Made by a program: the position numbers and the translations under genes
Shown here: piece by piece, positions 20,804 through 31,928 of the stretch
How positions within the stretch are numbered: position 1 is the stretch's first letter
Layout: each line of letters starts with the position of its first letter
The notes under the pieces: model-generated
What the model was told of the DNA's origin: nothing
Databases searched by the model: none
Seen by the model: the letters and a program-made list of their open reading frames with translations, nothing else
NCBI GenBank assembly: GCA_949316235.1
Contig: OX438744.1
Span: 496,001-560,000 of the forward strand
Length of the DNA stretch: 64,000 nt
Reading direction: 5' to 3'
Source of the DNA: Oegoconia quadripuncta
Taxonomy: Eukaryota; Arthropoda; Insecta; Lepidoptera; Autostichidae

Positions 20804-21215
20804 TGTTCTCTGCCCTCTCGCCGAAAATTGTTTGCCAGATTTTCACTTGCCAACTAACGTTTCACACAATTTGATTTCGCCGAATAATCATTTGCCAACT
20901 TATCATATAATTTTGTGTTATTTCCCAACCTCACAGTTACCAACTGTACATTTGGTCTGCTTTTCATAGTGACACTTTTTAAATTAAAACTAAAAAATGT
21001 TTTAGTTTGCATAATATCCTTTTAGTTGCTTATTGTTTACCAAATGTTGTATTAAATAGGGTTTCATTTCTCTATGTATACATGTCAACCTTAACAATAA
21101 TTCTACCAAATTAAACGTTGTCATATAAAAATTTGCTAATCGTTAGTTGTCAAAGTGAAACATCGGCGAAACGTTAGTTGGCAAGCTAAAAATTTTCGGC
21201 GAAAAGGCAGGATAC
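20804..21215. mobile_element. Fold-back element F
   Basis: CTGCCCTCTCGCCGAAAATT and TTGCCAACTAACGTTTC at the left are inverted at the right (GAAACGTTAGTTGGCAAGC.. TTTTCGGCGAAAAGGCAG). TATTTTCAAT occurs just outside on both sides (20794-20803, 21216-21225). Non-coding. An 8- to 10-bp duplication suggests hAT- or Mutator-type transposition. Confidence 0.7.
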
Positions 21216-21663
21216 TATTTTCAATACTGTCCTGGTTTTCTGGTTTGTTATTTCCTTTAATGTGTATGGTTATATGCAATATAGTGTCAAATTAATAAAA
21301 TGTTTATTTATTTACTATATTTACTATAATTGTCAAGTACACTAACGATATATGGACGTGTGAAATAATGACATTTACATTCAAGTATTCCAACAAATAT
21401 CCACTATTCGTACGAAATGCAAGAAACCATTCAGGTCGGATAGATTTTTCCAGAACTACTTATAAGGAGGTCCTTTCAGGAACACAACAAAAGGGTTACG
21501 TGGCCGGCATTGTGGGTTTTCCTTCGTCTCGGGACCGGCCCCTGTCTGCGTGTGACATGTGGACTGGCCATTCGGGCGGTGCGCCAGTGTGGGTGTTTGT
21601 GCCATTGTCAGGCCCACACACATGTATAGAGTAGCTTACTGGACATAATATTTTTACAATTAG
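21216..21663. other. Unassigned, with an 88-codon frame
   Basis: The + frame at 21368-21634 (..GYVAGIVGFPSSRDRPLSA..) has no recognisable domain. GC-rich from 21490 on, so it may be a LINE fragment. Confidence 0.25.
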
Positions 21664-21925
21664 GTTTTTTTTTCTTTATATGAGAGGGCGGCAAACGAGC
21701 ATGCGGGTCACCTGATGGAAAGCAATCACCGCCGCCCATGGACACCCGCAACACCAAAAGGGTCACAGATGCGTTGCCGGCCTTTGAGGAAGGTGTAGGC
21801 TCGTTCCTTGAAGGTTCCAATGTCGTACTCGTTCGGGAATACCGCTGCCGGAAGTCCGTTCCACAGGGTGGTTGTACGTGGTAAGAAGTTTCTTGAGAAA
21901 CGTACAGTGGTAGACTTCCACAGGT
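21664..21925 (-). mobile_element. LINE LA, 3' end
   Basis: The minus strand reads [40 protein letters not shown] and [19 protein letters not shown], stop, then the 3' UTR to poly(A). 5'-truncated. Confidence 0.82.
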
Positions 21926-21934
21926 ATTTTTTAT

Positions 21935-22078
21935 TTAAAAAGCGCAACCCCGGAGTTTCTTGCTCGTTCTTCTCTGGGGAGATTGCCTAGTGAATGAGCG
22001 ACAACTGTATGCCATGACGATTTCAAATGTTATTCTTATAACTTACGAAATAAAAACATTTTTGATTTGATTTGATTT
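21935..22078 (+). mobile_element. LINE LB2, 3' UTR
   Basis: GAGTTTCTTGCTCGTTCTTC..GGGGAGATTGCC and the TTTGATTTGATTTGATTT tail match LB/LB2 3' ends (the minus copies carry ATCAA repeats). Confidence 0.65.
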
Positions 22079-22099
22079 CAATAGCAAGTTTCCTTACAA

Positions 22100-22185
22100 A
22101 TGTTAGACAACCGATTGATTTAGTGGAAACCCTGTAAGCGAAACGAAAAGTATGTTTGTGTGATGAATCATCATCATCAGGGATA
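22100..22185 (+). mobile_element. SINE S2, decayed head
   Basis: GACAACCGATTGATTTAGTGG.. GCGAAACGAAAAGTATG. B box lost. Confidence 0.5.
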
Positions 22186-22187
22186 TA

Positions 22188-22432
22188 CCTGTTTGGTGTA
22201 GTGGTTAGAAACTCTGCTACTACACCTAATGGTCGCGGGTTCGAATCCCGCTAGGGGCATATGTTTGTATAATGAATACAGACATGTGTTCCCGAGTTAT
22301 GCATGTTTTTTCTTTTATACATGTATTTATTTACAAAAAAAAATGTATTTGTATAGTTTATCAACCATCTGGTATCCATAACATAAGCCTAGATGCTTAC
22401 TGTGGACCTAGATGGCGCTGTGTGTTTGTGCA
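22188..22432 (+). mobile_element. SINE S3, full length
   Basis: TTGGTGTAGTGGTTAG, GGTTCGAATCC, then the S3 body to GATGGCGCTGTGTGTTTG. Confidence 0.88.
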
Positions 22433-22435
22433 AAG

Positions 22436-22580
22436 ATAAAGACATATAGGCCTTTCCTCACATAATGAGGGAGTATGGGCCATAGTCATAGTCCACCACG
22501 CTAGCCCAATGCGGGTAGGGGACTTCAAAGGGGAATTTTTCCCAACAGTGGGGACGTGTAAGGCTGTTGATGATGATGAT
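22436..22580 (+). repeat. S4-type repeat, partial
   Basis: GGCCTTTCCTCACATAATGA.. GAGTATGGGCCATAG.. GATGATGATGAT parallels part of 47895-48132. Confidence 0.55.
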
Positions 22581-22626
22581 TATATGAAGCAGCTGTGTTA
22601 AAATTAAATATCTTCGAAACTGCTAA

Positions 22627-22763
22627 ATAATTTTTTTTTATCCACAACGGGTTAGCACTTGACCTCAATCACACCTGATGTTAAGTGAAGATGAGGCCGA
22701 AGGTGGTAGCATACTGACCCGGAAACCTCATCTTATTTGAGGAACTGGCTATCTTATCTAATA
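22627..22763 (-). mobile_element. SINE S1, tail half
   Basis: Poly(T), ATCCACAACGGGTTAGCACT and the S1 tail to GAACTGGCTATC. 5'-truncated. Confidence 0.8.
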
Positions 22764-22859
22764 TATACAGTACGACGGTTGTTTATTCTAATTTTGTAAT
22801 TTTGGTTTGTCAGTTCGACCGAATACGAGTATATACAATATTCTTCAATTTCGATTTTT

Positions 22860-23204
22860 TTTTTATTTTTTTTTTTATGCACGACGGGTTCGTACTTGAC
22901 CTCAATCACACCTGATGTTAAGTGAAGATGAGGTCGAAGGTGGAAGCGTCCTGCCTGACCTGGAAACCCCAACATATTTGGGGGACTGGCTATCTTATAT
23001 CTGACAACCGGAACACAACAATGCTATTAACATTGCTGCTTGGTGGCAGATTTAGATAAGATGGTGGTAGCTAGCCAGGCGGACATTTTAAAATACCCCA
23101 CCACCAACCAAACCGAGTACTTAAACATGTACCCCGCTGGGATCGAACCCTCGACCTCCGAATCGTAAACCCAATGTTGTTTACCATTGAGCCACTGAGG
23201 TTTC
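22860..23204 (-). mobile_element. SINE S1, full length
   Basis: Poly(T) at the left, complete body, head with GGGATCGAACCC and GAGCCACTGAGG at the right. Confidence 0.88.
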
Positions 23205-23405
23205 ATCAAACATGGCAAAGAGCCTTTCCTCTAGTTTTATCTTGAATGTTAAACCACACTCCAATCAGGCCACGCATTACATCCGGACAAGAACTATAGA
23301 ACCGCGTACACACCCATATAGCCCCCTACACACACACAACGCAACACCCGTCGTTTCCCGTCGAGGATTAAAAATATGATATCTATTGCAGGTGTAGAAA
23401 TACCA
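23205..23405. other. No gene recognised
   Basis: Single-copy-like spacer. Confidence 0.3.
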
Positions 23406-23560
23406 CCTTTTTTTTTTTTTTTTTTTTTTCATTTATTTCTTTTAATGCATTCTTTTACAATATTGTGGCAGGAGCCTCCTTTTAAGCATAATAATGCCTG
23501 TATTAGGAGACTCCGCTCCTCCATAGTTGGTACAAAAATATAATGAACTGAATTTTTTAC
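23406..23560 (-). repeat. Poly(T)-headed retroposon 3' end
   Basis: A run of about 22 T, then TTTCTTTTAATGCATTC and GGCAGGAGCCTCC..AGGAGACTCCGCTCC. The poly(T) implies a minus-strand retroposed 3' end. Family unknown. Confidence 0.4.
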
Positions 23561-23800
23561 AATTTATTTAATCTTATGCCTAAGTATCCATAGAAATTAT
23601 ATATACATAATAGAGACATGATATCATATTTATTAGTGCAGTTTTATTGTAGTGTTGTAAATAATGTAAAATATATAAAAATATTGTGTATACCCAGATA
23701 AAATTTACTAGCCCTACGGCCAGCGCCTTGGGATCGGAAAACCGCTAGTAAACAGTGTGTGTGTGTGTTTTTGTGAGTAGATGTGTGAGAAGATATACCT

Positions 23801-23832
<32 letters not shown>

Positions 23833-24545
23833 TTGTATGAAACCACCTAGTAAGTATTACATGGGTACACCGGTAAATCTATTCTATCTAAGTTTTTGCA
23901 TATTTACAAATTCTACAAAATTATCACGCCTGTGTCCCGTAGGGGTAGACAGAGACCACAGACTTCCAAATAATTCATATTGCATAACGATTTTCGTGAT
24001 TTCCCTTAACACTCTGGATTATGCTACCAAGCGTGGCGCTGAGTACAAACGAGGACGGAAGTGACGCGGGCGGAAGTGGCACATCCGTCCGGAAACCAAA
24101 ACACCGGATGCAGGTAATTAATGTCGACGGCAGTTTCAACGATCACACTAGTATTTGGTTATAAAAATATTAACACACAATTATCCGTCGTAATTCGTCG
24201 AGAGTTTAAAAAAGTTTGCCATAAGTGCTTTTACAATTTAGTGCTGAGGTGTGGAGTCGACATCCGCAACGCAACGGAAGCGCGTCCGGGATCGCGCACC
24301 GGACGTGGCACCTCATTAATGTCCCTGTTCTTTCATAGTTACCCGAACGTTAATGTGAATTGATTCTGTGGTTTCCGACACTCAAAAGGATAGGACCAGC
24401 CTATTACTTATCGTTGATATCGCGTTTGGTGAATGGGGATTTGTTTTTGATCACAATAATCACAAACCGCTGATCTCAATAGTTACAAATTGAAAATTTA
24501 CGGGCATCCCCTAGACTATCAACTGTATATGTATGTATATATGTA
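23561..24545. other. Non-repeat region with GC-rich islands
   Basis: GT repeat about 23754-23776 and TA repeat about 23815-23832. 24030-24120 and 24240-24335 are GC-rich for this window. The motif GTGGCACCTCATTAATGT near 24305 nearly repeats at 44598. No gene signature. Confidence 0.35.
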
Positions 24546-24761
24546 TTTTTTTTATACACAACGGGTTGGTACTTGATCTCAATCACACCTGATGTTAAGT
24601 GAAGATGGGGTCGAAGGTGGAAGCATACTGACCCGGAAACCACAACACATTTGGAGGATTGGTTATCTTATCTCTGACAACCGGAACACAACAATGCTAT
24701 TAACCCGCCACCTCCGAATCGTAAACCCAATGTTGTTTACATTGAGCCACGGAGGCGGTTG
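24546..24761 (-). mobile_element. SINE S1, internally deleted
   Basis: Tail and head present (ACAACGGGTTGGTACTTG..; GAGCCACGGAGGCGG), about 100 bp of the middle missing. Confidence 0.82.
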
Positions 24762-24921
24762 TAATGTAACAATCCACTACTATGCAGACTGGTGTCCATA
24801 GTAGGAGGGTCCTATACTGGACATCAGGCTCCTGACAAGACAGACAACCAATAATACCAACAACGATTTTTTTTCACGCGTGTCTCTTTTTAATTATCAA
24901 CTTATAGTTAATTTGTATTTT
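24762..24921. other. Short spacer
   Basis: Nothing recognised. Confidence 0.3.
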
Positions 24922-25170
24922 AGATAGATAGATAGATAGATAAAGCATTTATTTGTTACTCCAGTCACACACATACATTAAGTTTTGCAGAAATTTTTAT
25001 AAAACTTATAATATAGGTATAACTACAGAATATATCTATTAGTAACTTATAACTAAAGCATGTGTGTGCTGCAGCAGGACAAATGGGTCACAGCTCAGTG
25101 TGTGAGATTGTTCAAAGAACAAAACACTGATTTTCAGCTATTACCCGAGGAGTATCATATGGTACAAGTG
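24922..25170 (-). mobile_element. LINE LD, 3' UTR
   Basis: GATA repeat (tail) at the left, then minus-strand text parallel to 815-1022, including GCTGAAAATCAGTGTTTTG and CACACTGAGCTGTGACCCAT. Confidence 0.65.
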
Positions 25171-25867
25171 CGACACAAATCAAAAAAATCAACAGTGCTG
25201 GATTAATGTAAATAATATAAGATATATATATATATAAGTATATATAGATATGAAATATGTTTCTGTATGCGTGTTGTATGTAGGTAATTACGAGTATATT
25301 GGCATAACTAAACATTGTGTGATAAAAATACAATAAATATATTAGCATAACGGAACAATATAAAAATACGAATAGAAGCAGGTATGTATGTAAGCAAAGC
25401 AGCAGTTTATCGTCTTACAGCAACCGCCACCGCCTCGCGATGTCTCCTTGGAATATTTAACATTTGAAACTTTTTTTTATTCGCTGTTAACTCGGTTATT
25501 CAATAAAACATAACTTCAAAATGCAGTCAATTAACATTTGTATACAAAATCTCATTACAGTGTCCACACGTGAAATTTTCAGAGAGACGAAAGTTGTTAA
25601 TTCTCCCGCGTCCGGCGCGCTCGCTTCCGCTCGGATGCGTCGCTTCCGTCGCGATGCGGAAGTAGCCACCATACTCTGCAGGACGATTATTACTAAAGTC
25701 AAAAATTATACCAACGACATAATATATTTATGTTAGATCATGTCTTTCTATTAATTTAAGACGCCATTTATAGAGAGATTTGATTCTCATAATGAGCTTA
25801 TCGATGTGCCATGAAATAAAAGTGCAATTTTTTTACGGCTTTTTAGAAACTTTGCTTACTTTTTTTA
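25171..25867. other. No gene recognised
   Basis: AT repeat near 25222-25250. 25605-25680 is GC-rich (CGCGTCCGGCGCGCTCGC). Open frames on both strands there (25496-25736) look like composition effects. Confidence 0.3.
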
Positions 25868-26045
25868 AATTAGCTTCCCGCCCGCGGCTTGGCCTGCGAA
25901 GAACAATTTTATTGTGTCTGTTTATACCGCGGGAGCTACTCACTTTATTAGGATAATATCCTATGTTTTAATCCAGGGTATGGTTCCGCCTATATTCAAA
26001 ATGTCATCTAAATCCCTTCATCCGTACCTGATAAATAAAGGAAAA
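25868..26045 (-). mobile_element. Helitron-like (HEL) element
   Basis: CCCGCCCGCGGCTTGGCCTG, ACTCACTTTATTAGGATAAT, TTTTAATCCAGGGTATG: same order as 15247-15445. Confidence 0.55.
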
Positions 26046-26229
26046 TAACAAAAATGGCGACAACAAACCCATAATACTTATATATTGTTGTTATAATAGA
26101 AATAAATACAATATATATGTGCAATTGTATTTGCCAATTAAGACTGGCATTATTAATAGTTTGAAGCCGGTCTGTCTATTTGAGGCATTGTAGAGGTCTA
26201 ACGGCTGAACCGACTTGACAACGGTGTAC
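26046..26229. other. Short spacer
   Basis: Nothing recognised. Confidence 0.3.
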
Positions 26230-26375
26230 AAATACAATACAATACAAATACAATTTATTGCGCAAAAGGGGAATATACATTTTACAAAGTACAATACTGA
26301 AAAGAGTACAATTAGGCGGCCTTATCACTAAGAGCGATCTCTTCTAGGCAACCTTGGGTGTATAACTTTATAGAA
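26230..26375 (-). repeat. Repeat RJ, partial copy
   Basis: AGTACAATTAGGCGGCCTTA..GAGCGATCTCTTCTAGGCAA matches the 3' part of RJ on the minus strand. Confidence 0.6.
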
Positions 26376-26698
26376 CAGGTGTATTTCCGAACGTTGGTGT
26401 TTGAATAATGGTTTTCAGCCAAGTTTGATGGAAATGGGTAGAGCAGTTTCGATTATATTTAGCTTTAAACAGTTTGTTTATCAGAATCATATTTCGCCAA
26501 TTTTTTTATTTATTGATACGTAGAATCTATAATAATTAAAACTAGGGTATACACTATACATATAATGGGCAGATACAGTTACTCTATGTGTATAGTGAGG
26601 TATGTGTTAGCATTGCTAATGATCCCCCGTAACTGCGGTCGGAGCATTTGCAAGTATATCTGAGTGAATTGATATTGACAGGACTGTATTACTCGTAT
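26376..26698. other. No gene recognised
   Basis: A HEL-like snippet (TTTGATGGAAATGGGTAGAG) near 26425, otherwise nothing. Confidence 0.3.
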
Positions 26699-26945
26699 AT
26701 ACAGGGTGAATTTAAATTCGTATAATACTGGTGACGTCACTACTGATTACGAACACCTTTCCACTAGGAGCTATAGTCGAATTCGACCAAAAGTTTGTCG
26801 ATTCCCCATAATATACCTTTAGTATGGAAGTCCACCAATTTTCGGCTGAATCCGGCAATGGTTGCTAGTGGAAAGTTGGTCGTAATCAGAGTGGCGTCAC
26901 CAGTAAGCAGGAATTACATGAATTAAATTTCACACTGTATATACC
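26699..26945. mobile_element. MITE-C, intact copy
   Basis: TATACAGGGTGAATTTAAAT at the left and, inverted, TATACAGTGTGAAATTTAAT at the right. Inner blocks CTGGTGACGTCACT / AGTGGCGTCACCAG and CTTTCCACTAG / CTAGTGGAAAG are also inverted, so the whole 247 bp folds back. TA-type flanks. Confidence 0.72.
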
Positions 26946-27034
26946 ATACAACTTTGGAACCCATGACAATGTAATATACATTCACACATACAAACATACT
27001 CTCACCAAAACGCAATTACTCAAAGGCGCTCATT

Positions 27035-27344
27035 ATAACCGATACACTTCTCGCCGAAAATAAAATTTCCATCCACATCACCTGGATGAGTGGAAGTCTA
27101 CCACTGTACGTTTCTCAAGAAACTTCTTACCACATACGACCACCCTGTGGCACGGACTTCCGGCAGCGGTATTCCCGAACGAGTACGACATTGGAACCTT
27201 CAAGAAACGAGCCTACACTTTCCTCAAAGGCCGGCAACGCATCTGTGACCCTTTTGGTGTTGCGGGTGTCCATGGGCGGCGGTGATTGCTTTCCATCAGG
27301 TGACCCGCATGCTCGTTTGCCGCCCTCTCATATAAAAAAAAACA
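27035..27344 (+). mobile_element. LINE LA, ORF2 C-terminus and 3' end
   Basis: Same protein blocks as at 4035, with [20 protein letters not shown] and the 3' UTR ending CTCTCATAT plus poly(A). Confidence 0.82.
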
Positions 27345-27475
27345 GCATATTGTATATTTCGCGAGCGCCATGTTGGTTTTTTTTACCCTAAAAATGGATC
27401 ATAACGACACTGTGTACTTCAAAATCGGTCAAGCCATTTAGGTTACCAGCTAACAAATCTACATGCCTTATCCTT
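27345..27475 (+). repeat. Dispersed repeat RM, copy 2
   Basis: CAGCATATTGTATATTTCGC..ACTTCAAAATCGGTCAAGCC, as at 9770. Confidence 0.5.
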
Positions 27476-27611
27476 TGGTAGTCGGGTAAGAAACAATCAA
27501 ATATCCAAACTTATGATATGCTTCCGTTTTTCGAACACAACTAATATGAGTTAAGAAAAAATATATATAAATGAAAAGTTTTATTTGCAAGAGTTAATGT
27601 TAAAAAAAATA

Positions 27612-27880
27612 TATAAATAAATATCCATGGACATATGCAGACGGTGCCATCTAGTTCCTCATTAAGCAACTAGGCTTGTGTTGTGGATACCAGATGGTTG
27701 ATATACTACACAAATACATTTTTTTTTTGTAAATAAATACATAAATGCGTAAACATCCATAACTCGGGTACACATGTCCGTATTCATCATACAAACATAT
27801 GCCCCTAGCGGGATTCGAACCCGCCACCTTTTGGTATAGCAGCAGAGTTTCTAACCACTACACCAAACGGGTCGTCAGTA
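27612..27880 (-). mobile_element. SINE S3, full length
   Basis: TAAATA tail at the left; head with GGATTCGAACC and CACTACACCAAACGGGTCG at the right. Confidence 0.88.
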
Positions 27881-28366
27881 AAAGGATAGTAAACAGGCAA
27901 AAACGATTTACTGTGACGTATTTACAAACACTTGTACAAGCAAACAGACATTTCGAACTCCCACGGCTCTATACTATTAGTCCGTATATTCTAAACGGGA
28001 TACATTACTGCGACTCGTTACTATCTATGTAATAAGTTTAAACGTAACCAGCAATGTATCCCGAATTGTTATGCTCAATTAAAATTGACAAAGCAAAAGC
28101 AAGAAACTTAGCTAAGTTTTTTGAGTTTTTGGCGTTTTTTTTTAGATGTGTTTTGATATTTTGCCGCGCATGAAATAAAAGATGAATTAATGATGTTGTA
28201 AGAACATAGACGTATGTTTGATATCTTTTTCGTGTTATTTTTTATTTAATTTATTTTACAGTTTATTCCATTACTGAAATTACAATACACAAAAAGCGAG
28301 CTTATCTCTGTAAGAGATTTCTTCCAGTCGGAAGGAAAACAATTAAAATTTTATATAAGTTTTAGC
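27881..28366. other. No gene recognised
   Basis: An inverted pair CGGGATACATTACTG (27996) / CAGCAATGTATCCCG (28046) resembles the pair at 55371-55440. Otherwise AT-rich. Confidence 0.35.
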
Positions 28367-28684
28367 TGCCTCCGTGGCTCAATGTAAACAACATAGGGTT
28401 TACGACTCGGAGGTCTCAGGTTCGATCCCCAGCGGAGTACATGTTCAGTACTCTGTTTGGTTGGTGGTAGGGCATTTTAACTGTCCGCCTGGCTAGCTAC
28501 CACCATCTTATCTAAATCTGCCCCCAAACAGCTATGTTAATAGAATTGTTGTGTTCCGGTTGTCAGATATAAGATAGCCAGTCCCCCAAATGTGTTAGGG
28601 TTTCCGGATCAGTACGCTTCCACCTTCGACTTCATCTTCACTTAACATCAGATATGATTGAGGTCCAATGCTAACCCGTTGTAG
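28367..28684 (+). mobile_element. SINE S1, full length
   Basis: GTGGCTCAATGTAAACAACA, GGTTCGATCCCCAGC, full body, tail TTGAGGTCCAATGCTAACCC. A 3'-terminal snippet of another S1 lies at 28808-28842. Confidence 0.9.
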
Positions 28685-29237
28685 CATTTCTTTTGAAAGG
28701 TGATTTGGGCTAAAAAGATTATACTGCAATTGTAAGAAATGGAGCTTTTACACACCGTGGATAGAAGCAAGATGGTCAATGATACCGTCACTGAAATTCG
28801 AAATACAAAGTCAAATGCTAACCCGTTGTGCATGAAAAAAATTGTATTGAATGCCAACAGTGAGTGGCTGTGATAAAATGCAAACATGTGTTTTGTGCTT
28901 ATATTTCTCTGGCGAATTAGCCTTGTAAATGACTGATAATTTGAGGAACGATTTAAAACCTTATCGTATAGCATTCTTGTTTATTACTTTTTAGTCATTA
29001 CTTAGTGTACTTTTGCTTTGACGAGTTTTACGCAAAACGTCGCCAGGGAACGAATGAGAGCGCTCGAGGCGACTGGCGGTTGCACTTCCGCCGGAAGCGC
29101 TTTGTGGGTTGCCATATTGGCCAGACCGCGGCTACGCTGACTTTTATTTTCTTGCAGTTGGGATTATGTGACGAAATACTAAAATATTTCTAGTTGGTAG
29201 TAATTATTAAAAGAATTTAAGTATAGCATATACCGAA
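28685..29237. other. No gene recognised
   Basis: Includes the S1 snippet at 28808-28842 and a GC-rich patch at 29040-29130 without protein signature. Confidence 0.3.
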
Positions 29238-29340
29238 TAAAAAAATAACTATGGTTGGACATACACACAGCGCCATCTAGTACTATCCTAAGCAACTAGG
29301 CTTGTATTATGGTTACAAGATAGTTATACTACTTGTAATG
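29238..29340 (-). mobile_element. SINE S3, tail fragment
   Basis: GGACATACACACAGCGCCAT.. GCTTGTATTATGG. Confidence 0.7.
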
Positions 29341-29344
29341 TAAT

Positions 29345-29442
29345 GTACTTGTAAGTCCTGGATTAACATATAGGCAAATTTTTTGCTAAATCGATTTTGA
29401 TAAAATCTTCCACGCGAACGAAGTCGCGAATGGAAAGTAAGT
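29345..29442 (+). mobile_element. HEL 3' part
   Basis: CTGGATTAACATATAGGC.. CCACGCGAACGAAGTCGCG, closely parallel to 12430-12516. Confidence 0.5.
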
Positions 29443-29644
29443 ATACTATCTTGCGTAGACAAAAAATTAATACCCATATGCCATAATCCATCAAATGGGC
29501 CCAGTGCGGATTGATGGATTTGTGTCACACTCGTGACCACCAGACAGTCAGTGTTTTAAGCCGCCCGATTGGCATAAATTTTGAATAACTTCGCTAATCG
29601 AAAACGAATAAGTTACTACAAGTAATTCATGCAAGAATGAAAGT

Positions 29645-29934
29645 AGAAGTAATGTAGTGGAAATAAGATCATTGAGAAGTATGAGTGGAGTGACTTTGAA
29701 AGATAGAATCAGGAATAGTGTAATTAGGGATTACGCAGTGTCAAAGAAGACGCAGAAAGATTCAAAAAGGTATGTTGCGATGGTTTGGACATGTGGAGAG
29801 GATGAATGAAAGAAGACTTACGAAAGAAATATACGATACGAATGTGGATGGTAGTGTTGGCAGGAGAAGACCACGACGAACGTACCATGATCAAATCGGG
29901 GACGTCTTAAAGAAAGGCCAAGTCGAGTCAAGTC
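29645..29934 (+). mobile_element. RTE-like LINE LR, ORF C-terminal part 1
   Basis: Reads [20 protein letters not shown], then [20 protein letters not shown] and [23 protein letters not shown]. This is the thumb/C-terminal region of an RTE-like reverse transcriptase. The frame resumes after two insertions at 30454 and 30885. Confidence 0.78.
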
Positions 29935-30453
29935 AAAACAAAAATGCTTTATTTTGTAGGTACATAGGGTACACTTAAAATAGTCAGATTTTACATTTTT
30001 AAAGCTACTGCTTGTTCAAAAGGCAATTTTCCCCTGAGGAGAACAAGCAAGAAACTCGAGAGGTTGCTCTTTAAAAACAAAAAGTTTTTATATTACAAAA
30101 TTATTATTTTATATTATAATATTTTATTAATAATTGTGAAGTAGCCTGGTTATGCGAACGGGCTGGTTATGTCCATGAATGTTTATCATCTAAATAATCT
30201 GATATTTTATAATATGCTCTCTTAATAAGTTTCTGTTTTATAGTACCTTTAAATTTATTGAAAGGAAGATTTTGTATATCAACAGAAACCTTATTGAAAA
30301 AGCGTATACATAACCCTTTGAATGAATTACTGACTTTGCGGAGGCGACTTATGTGACCAGCAAGTTTATCTTTATTTATTATATTGACATCATTTTTATC
30401 ACAATTTTACCTAAATGATGCTAATATATTTTTTTTGACATATATTAGATTTA
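29935..30453 (-). mobile_element. LINE LB inserted in LR
   Basis: The minus strand gives NSFKGLCIRFFNKVSVDIQN then LPFNKFKGTIKQKLIKRAYY and KISDYLDDKHSWT, stop, then the 3' UTR to TCAAGTCAAAA-type tail. 5'-truncated. Confidence 0.8.
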
Positions 30454-30960
30454 AACCGACGAGTATGTATGAACAACTTTTTTGTTTTTTTCGTTTTATT
30501 CTCTCTAGGAGAAGGCAAAGAGTTCTAGCCCATAACAGCCATGTCTTATTTCTCTTATTTCTTCAGTTCGTAAGTCAGTCTCAGTCAAAACAAGTAATTC
30601 GTCGTATACTTGACGTATACAGAGTCTAGTCACGGTCAAGTCATTCTTCAGTAAAGTGGCAGAATGCTTTACAAAAGATTTTGGCGGCTTCTTGTGGGAA
30701 CCCGAAAGCTCCGTTACGCACTTTAATTTACACTTCCCTTCACTTGTACACCATCACTAACGTTTGCTGCACAATATTCTGCCATTATTAAGCTTCAAAA
30801 GTTAGAATGCACAAATTATTAGAATTATAAAGAAAAATGCTACTTCACTCGCCGAGTTCCCGCCAAGAAGCCTGTATGAACAACCTTATGAGGGTGAATG
30901 ATGCAAAAGAGGTGTGTCAGGATCGTGGCAAGTGGAAGTCTATAGTCTCTGTGGAAGGTT
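30454..30960 (+). mobile_element. LR ORF end, split by repeat RK
   Basis: 30454-30477 reads NRRVCMNN; 30885-30960 continues LMRVNDAKEVCQDRGKWKSI. Together they restore the LR C-terminus as seen at 5566-5715. A short LR-like end (TGCCTAACCCTACGGGAAGC) is also at 31452-31490. Confidence 0.72.
30478..30872 (-). repeat. Repeat RK, copy 2, with 12-bp target duplication
   Basis: TGTATGAACAAC occurs at 30466-30477 and 30873-30884. The T-rich left edge marks the 3' end. Body as at 10250-10612. Confidence 0.75.
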
Positions 30961-31696
30961 TTCACACCCAAAAATTTTGAATAGGCTTTGAATTGAGTTG
31001 ACCCTTACTTTGACCTGCTGTTTGCGCTGTTATTTGAGACAAAGCTGTCTGGCCCACCAGGAATAAGACAGGAAAGTAGAAGGGAACTTACTGAACAGCA
31101 GCGGCAGCGGCGACTCGCTTTCTTCGAAATATTTGAAGGATGCTGGGCAGATCTCCACGTCCCACACACACCCCTAACACACCATTCACTTATTTTGGAG
31201 CCGGCTCGCACTGTAAATCCTTTATTTTGCATTAAATTTAGCAATTCTGCACCGCGACGTACACAGCCATTTGCAAAACTGTTTTTTCTCTCCATCTCCG
31301 GAAGATGGCGCACTCAGTGTTGGCGCGCGTCTTCGAAATTTGAATCTTCATAATGCAGACAGGCAGCCGCCGAAATCTTCTTCAATGAGGAGGAGGTAAT
31401 AGGAAGTGGATGGGAACACGGGAAAAGTAGGAAAACGGCAAGCCAGAACACTCTGCCTAACCCTACGGGAAGCAGGCGTGACTTTATGTATATAATTCTT
31501 GATTTTATAGCATGGGTAATAGATTATTTTGTTGGTTGGCTGCTCACAGGCGCTCTAGAGATGTAATCATAAAGAAAATCATGAATAAAAAGATTAGATA
31601 GAAGAGATGAGTTGGGTCGTTAAGCCGGGGCCTATTTATTTTATGGAAAACTGTAACAAGCTGGTCGGGCTGGTAGTCCAAAATATCGGGACAACA
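30961..31696. other. No confirmed gene; GC-rich segment with a donor-like site
   Basis: 31005-31313 is open on the minus strand for 102 codons and contains TTCA followed by GTAAGT (boundary at 31092/31091). No protein family is recognised. See the corresponding finding. Confidence 0.25.
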
Positions 31697-31890
31697 ATTA
31701 TTTAATAAATAAATATAATTGGATACACCCACAGCGCCATCTACGTCCACATTAGGTAAGTAGTGTTGTGGTATTGATATCACATGGTTGATATGCTACA
31801 CAAATTATACTTTTTTTGTTATAAATTGATACTGATATGGCGACCTTTAATTATAGCCGTCTGTTTCAATCACTTCACCAAACAGGGCTT
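31697..31890 (-). mobile_element. SINE S3, decayed
   Basis: TAAATA tail, CACAGCGCCATCTACG, TTGTGGT, and a degraded head near CACTTCACCAAACAGG. Confidence 0.72.
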
Positions 31891-31928
31891 CAAGAGTAAC
31901 GTTCAACGTTAATAACACTTATTCTCTA

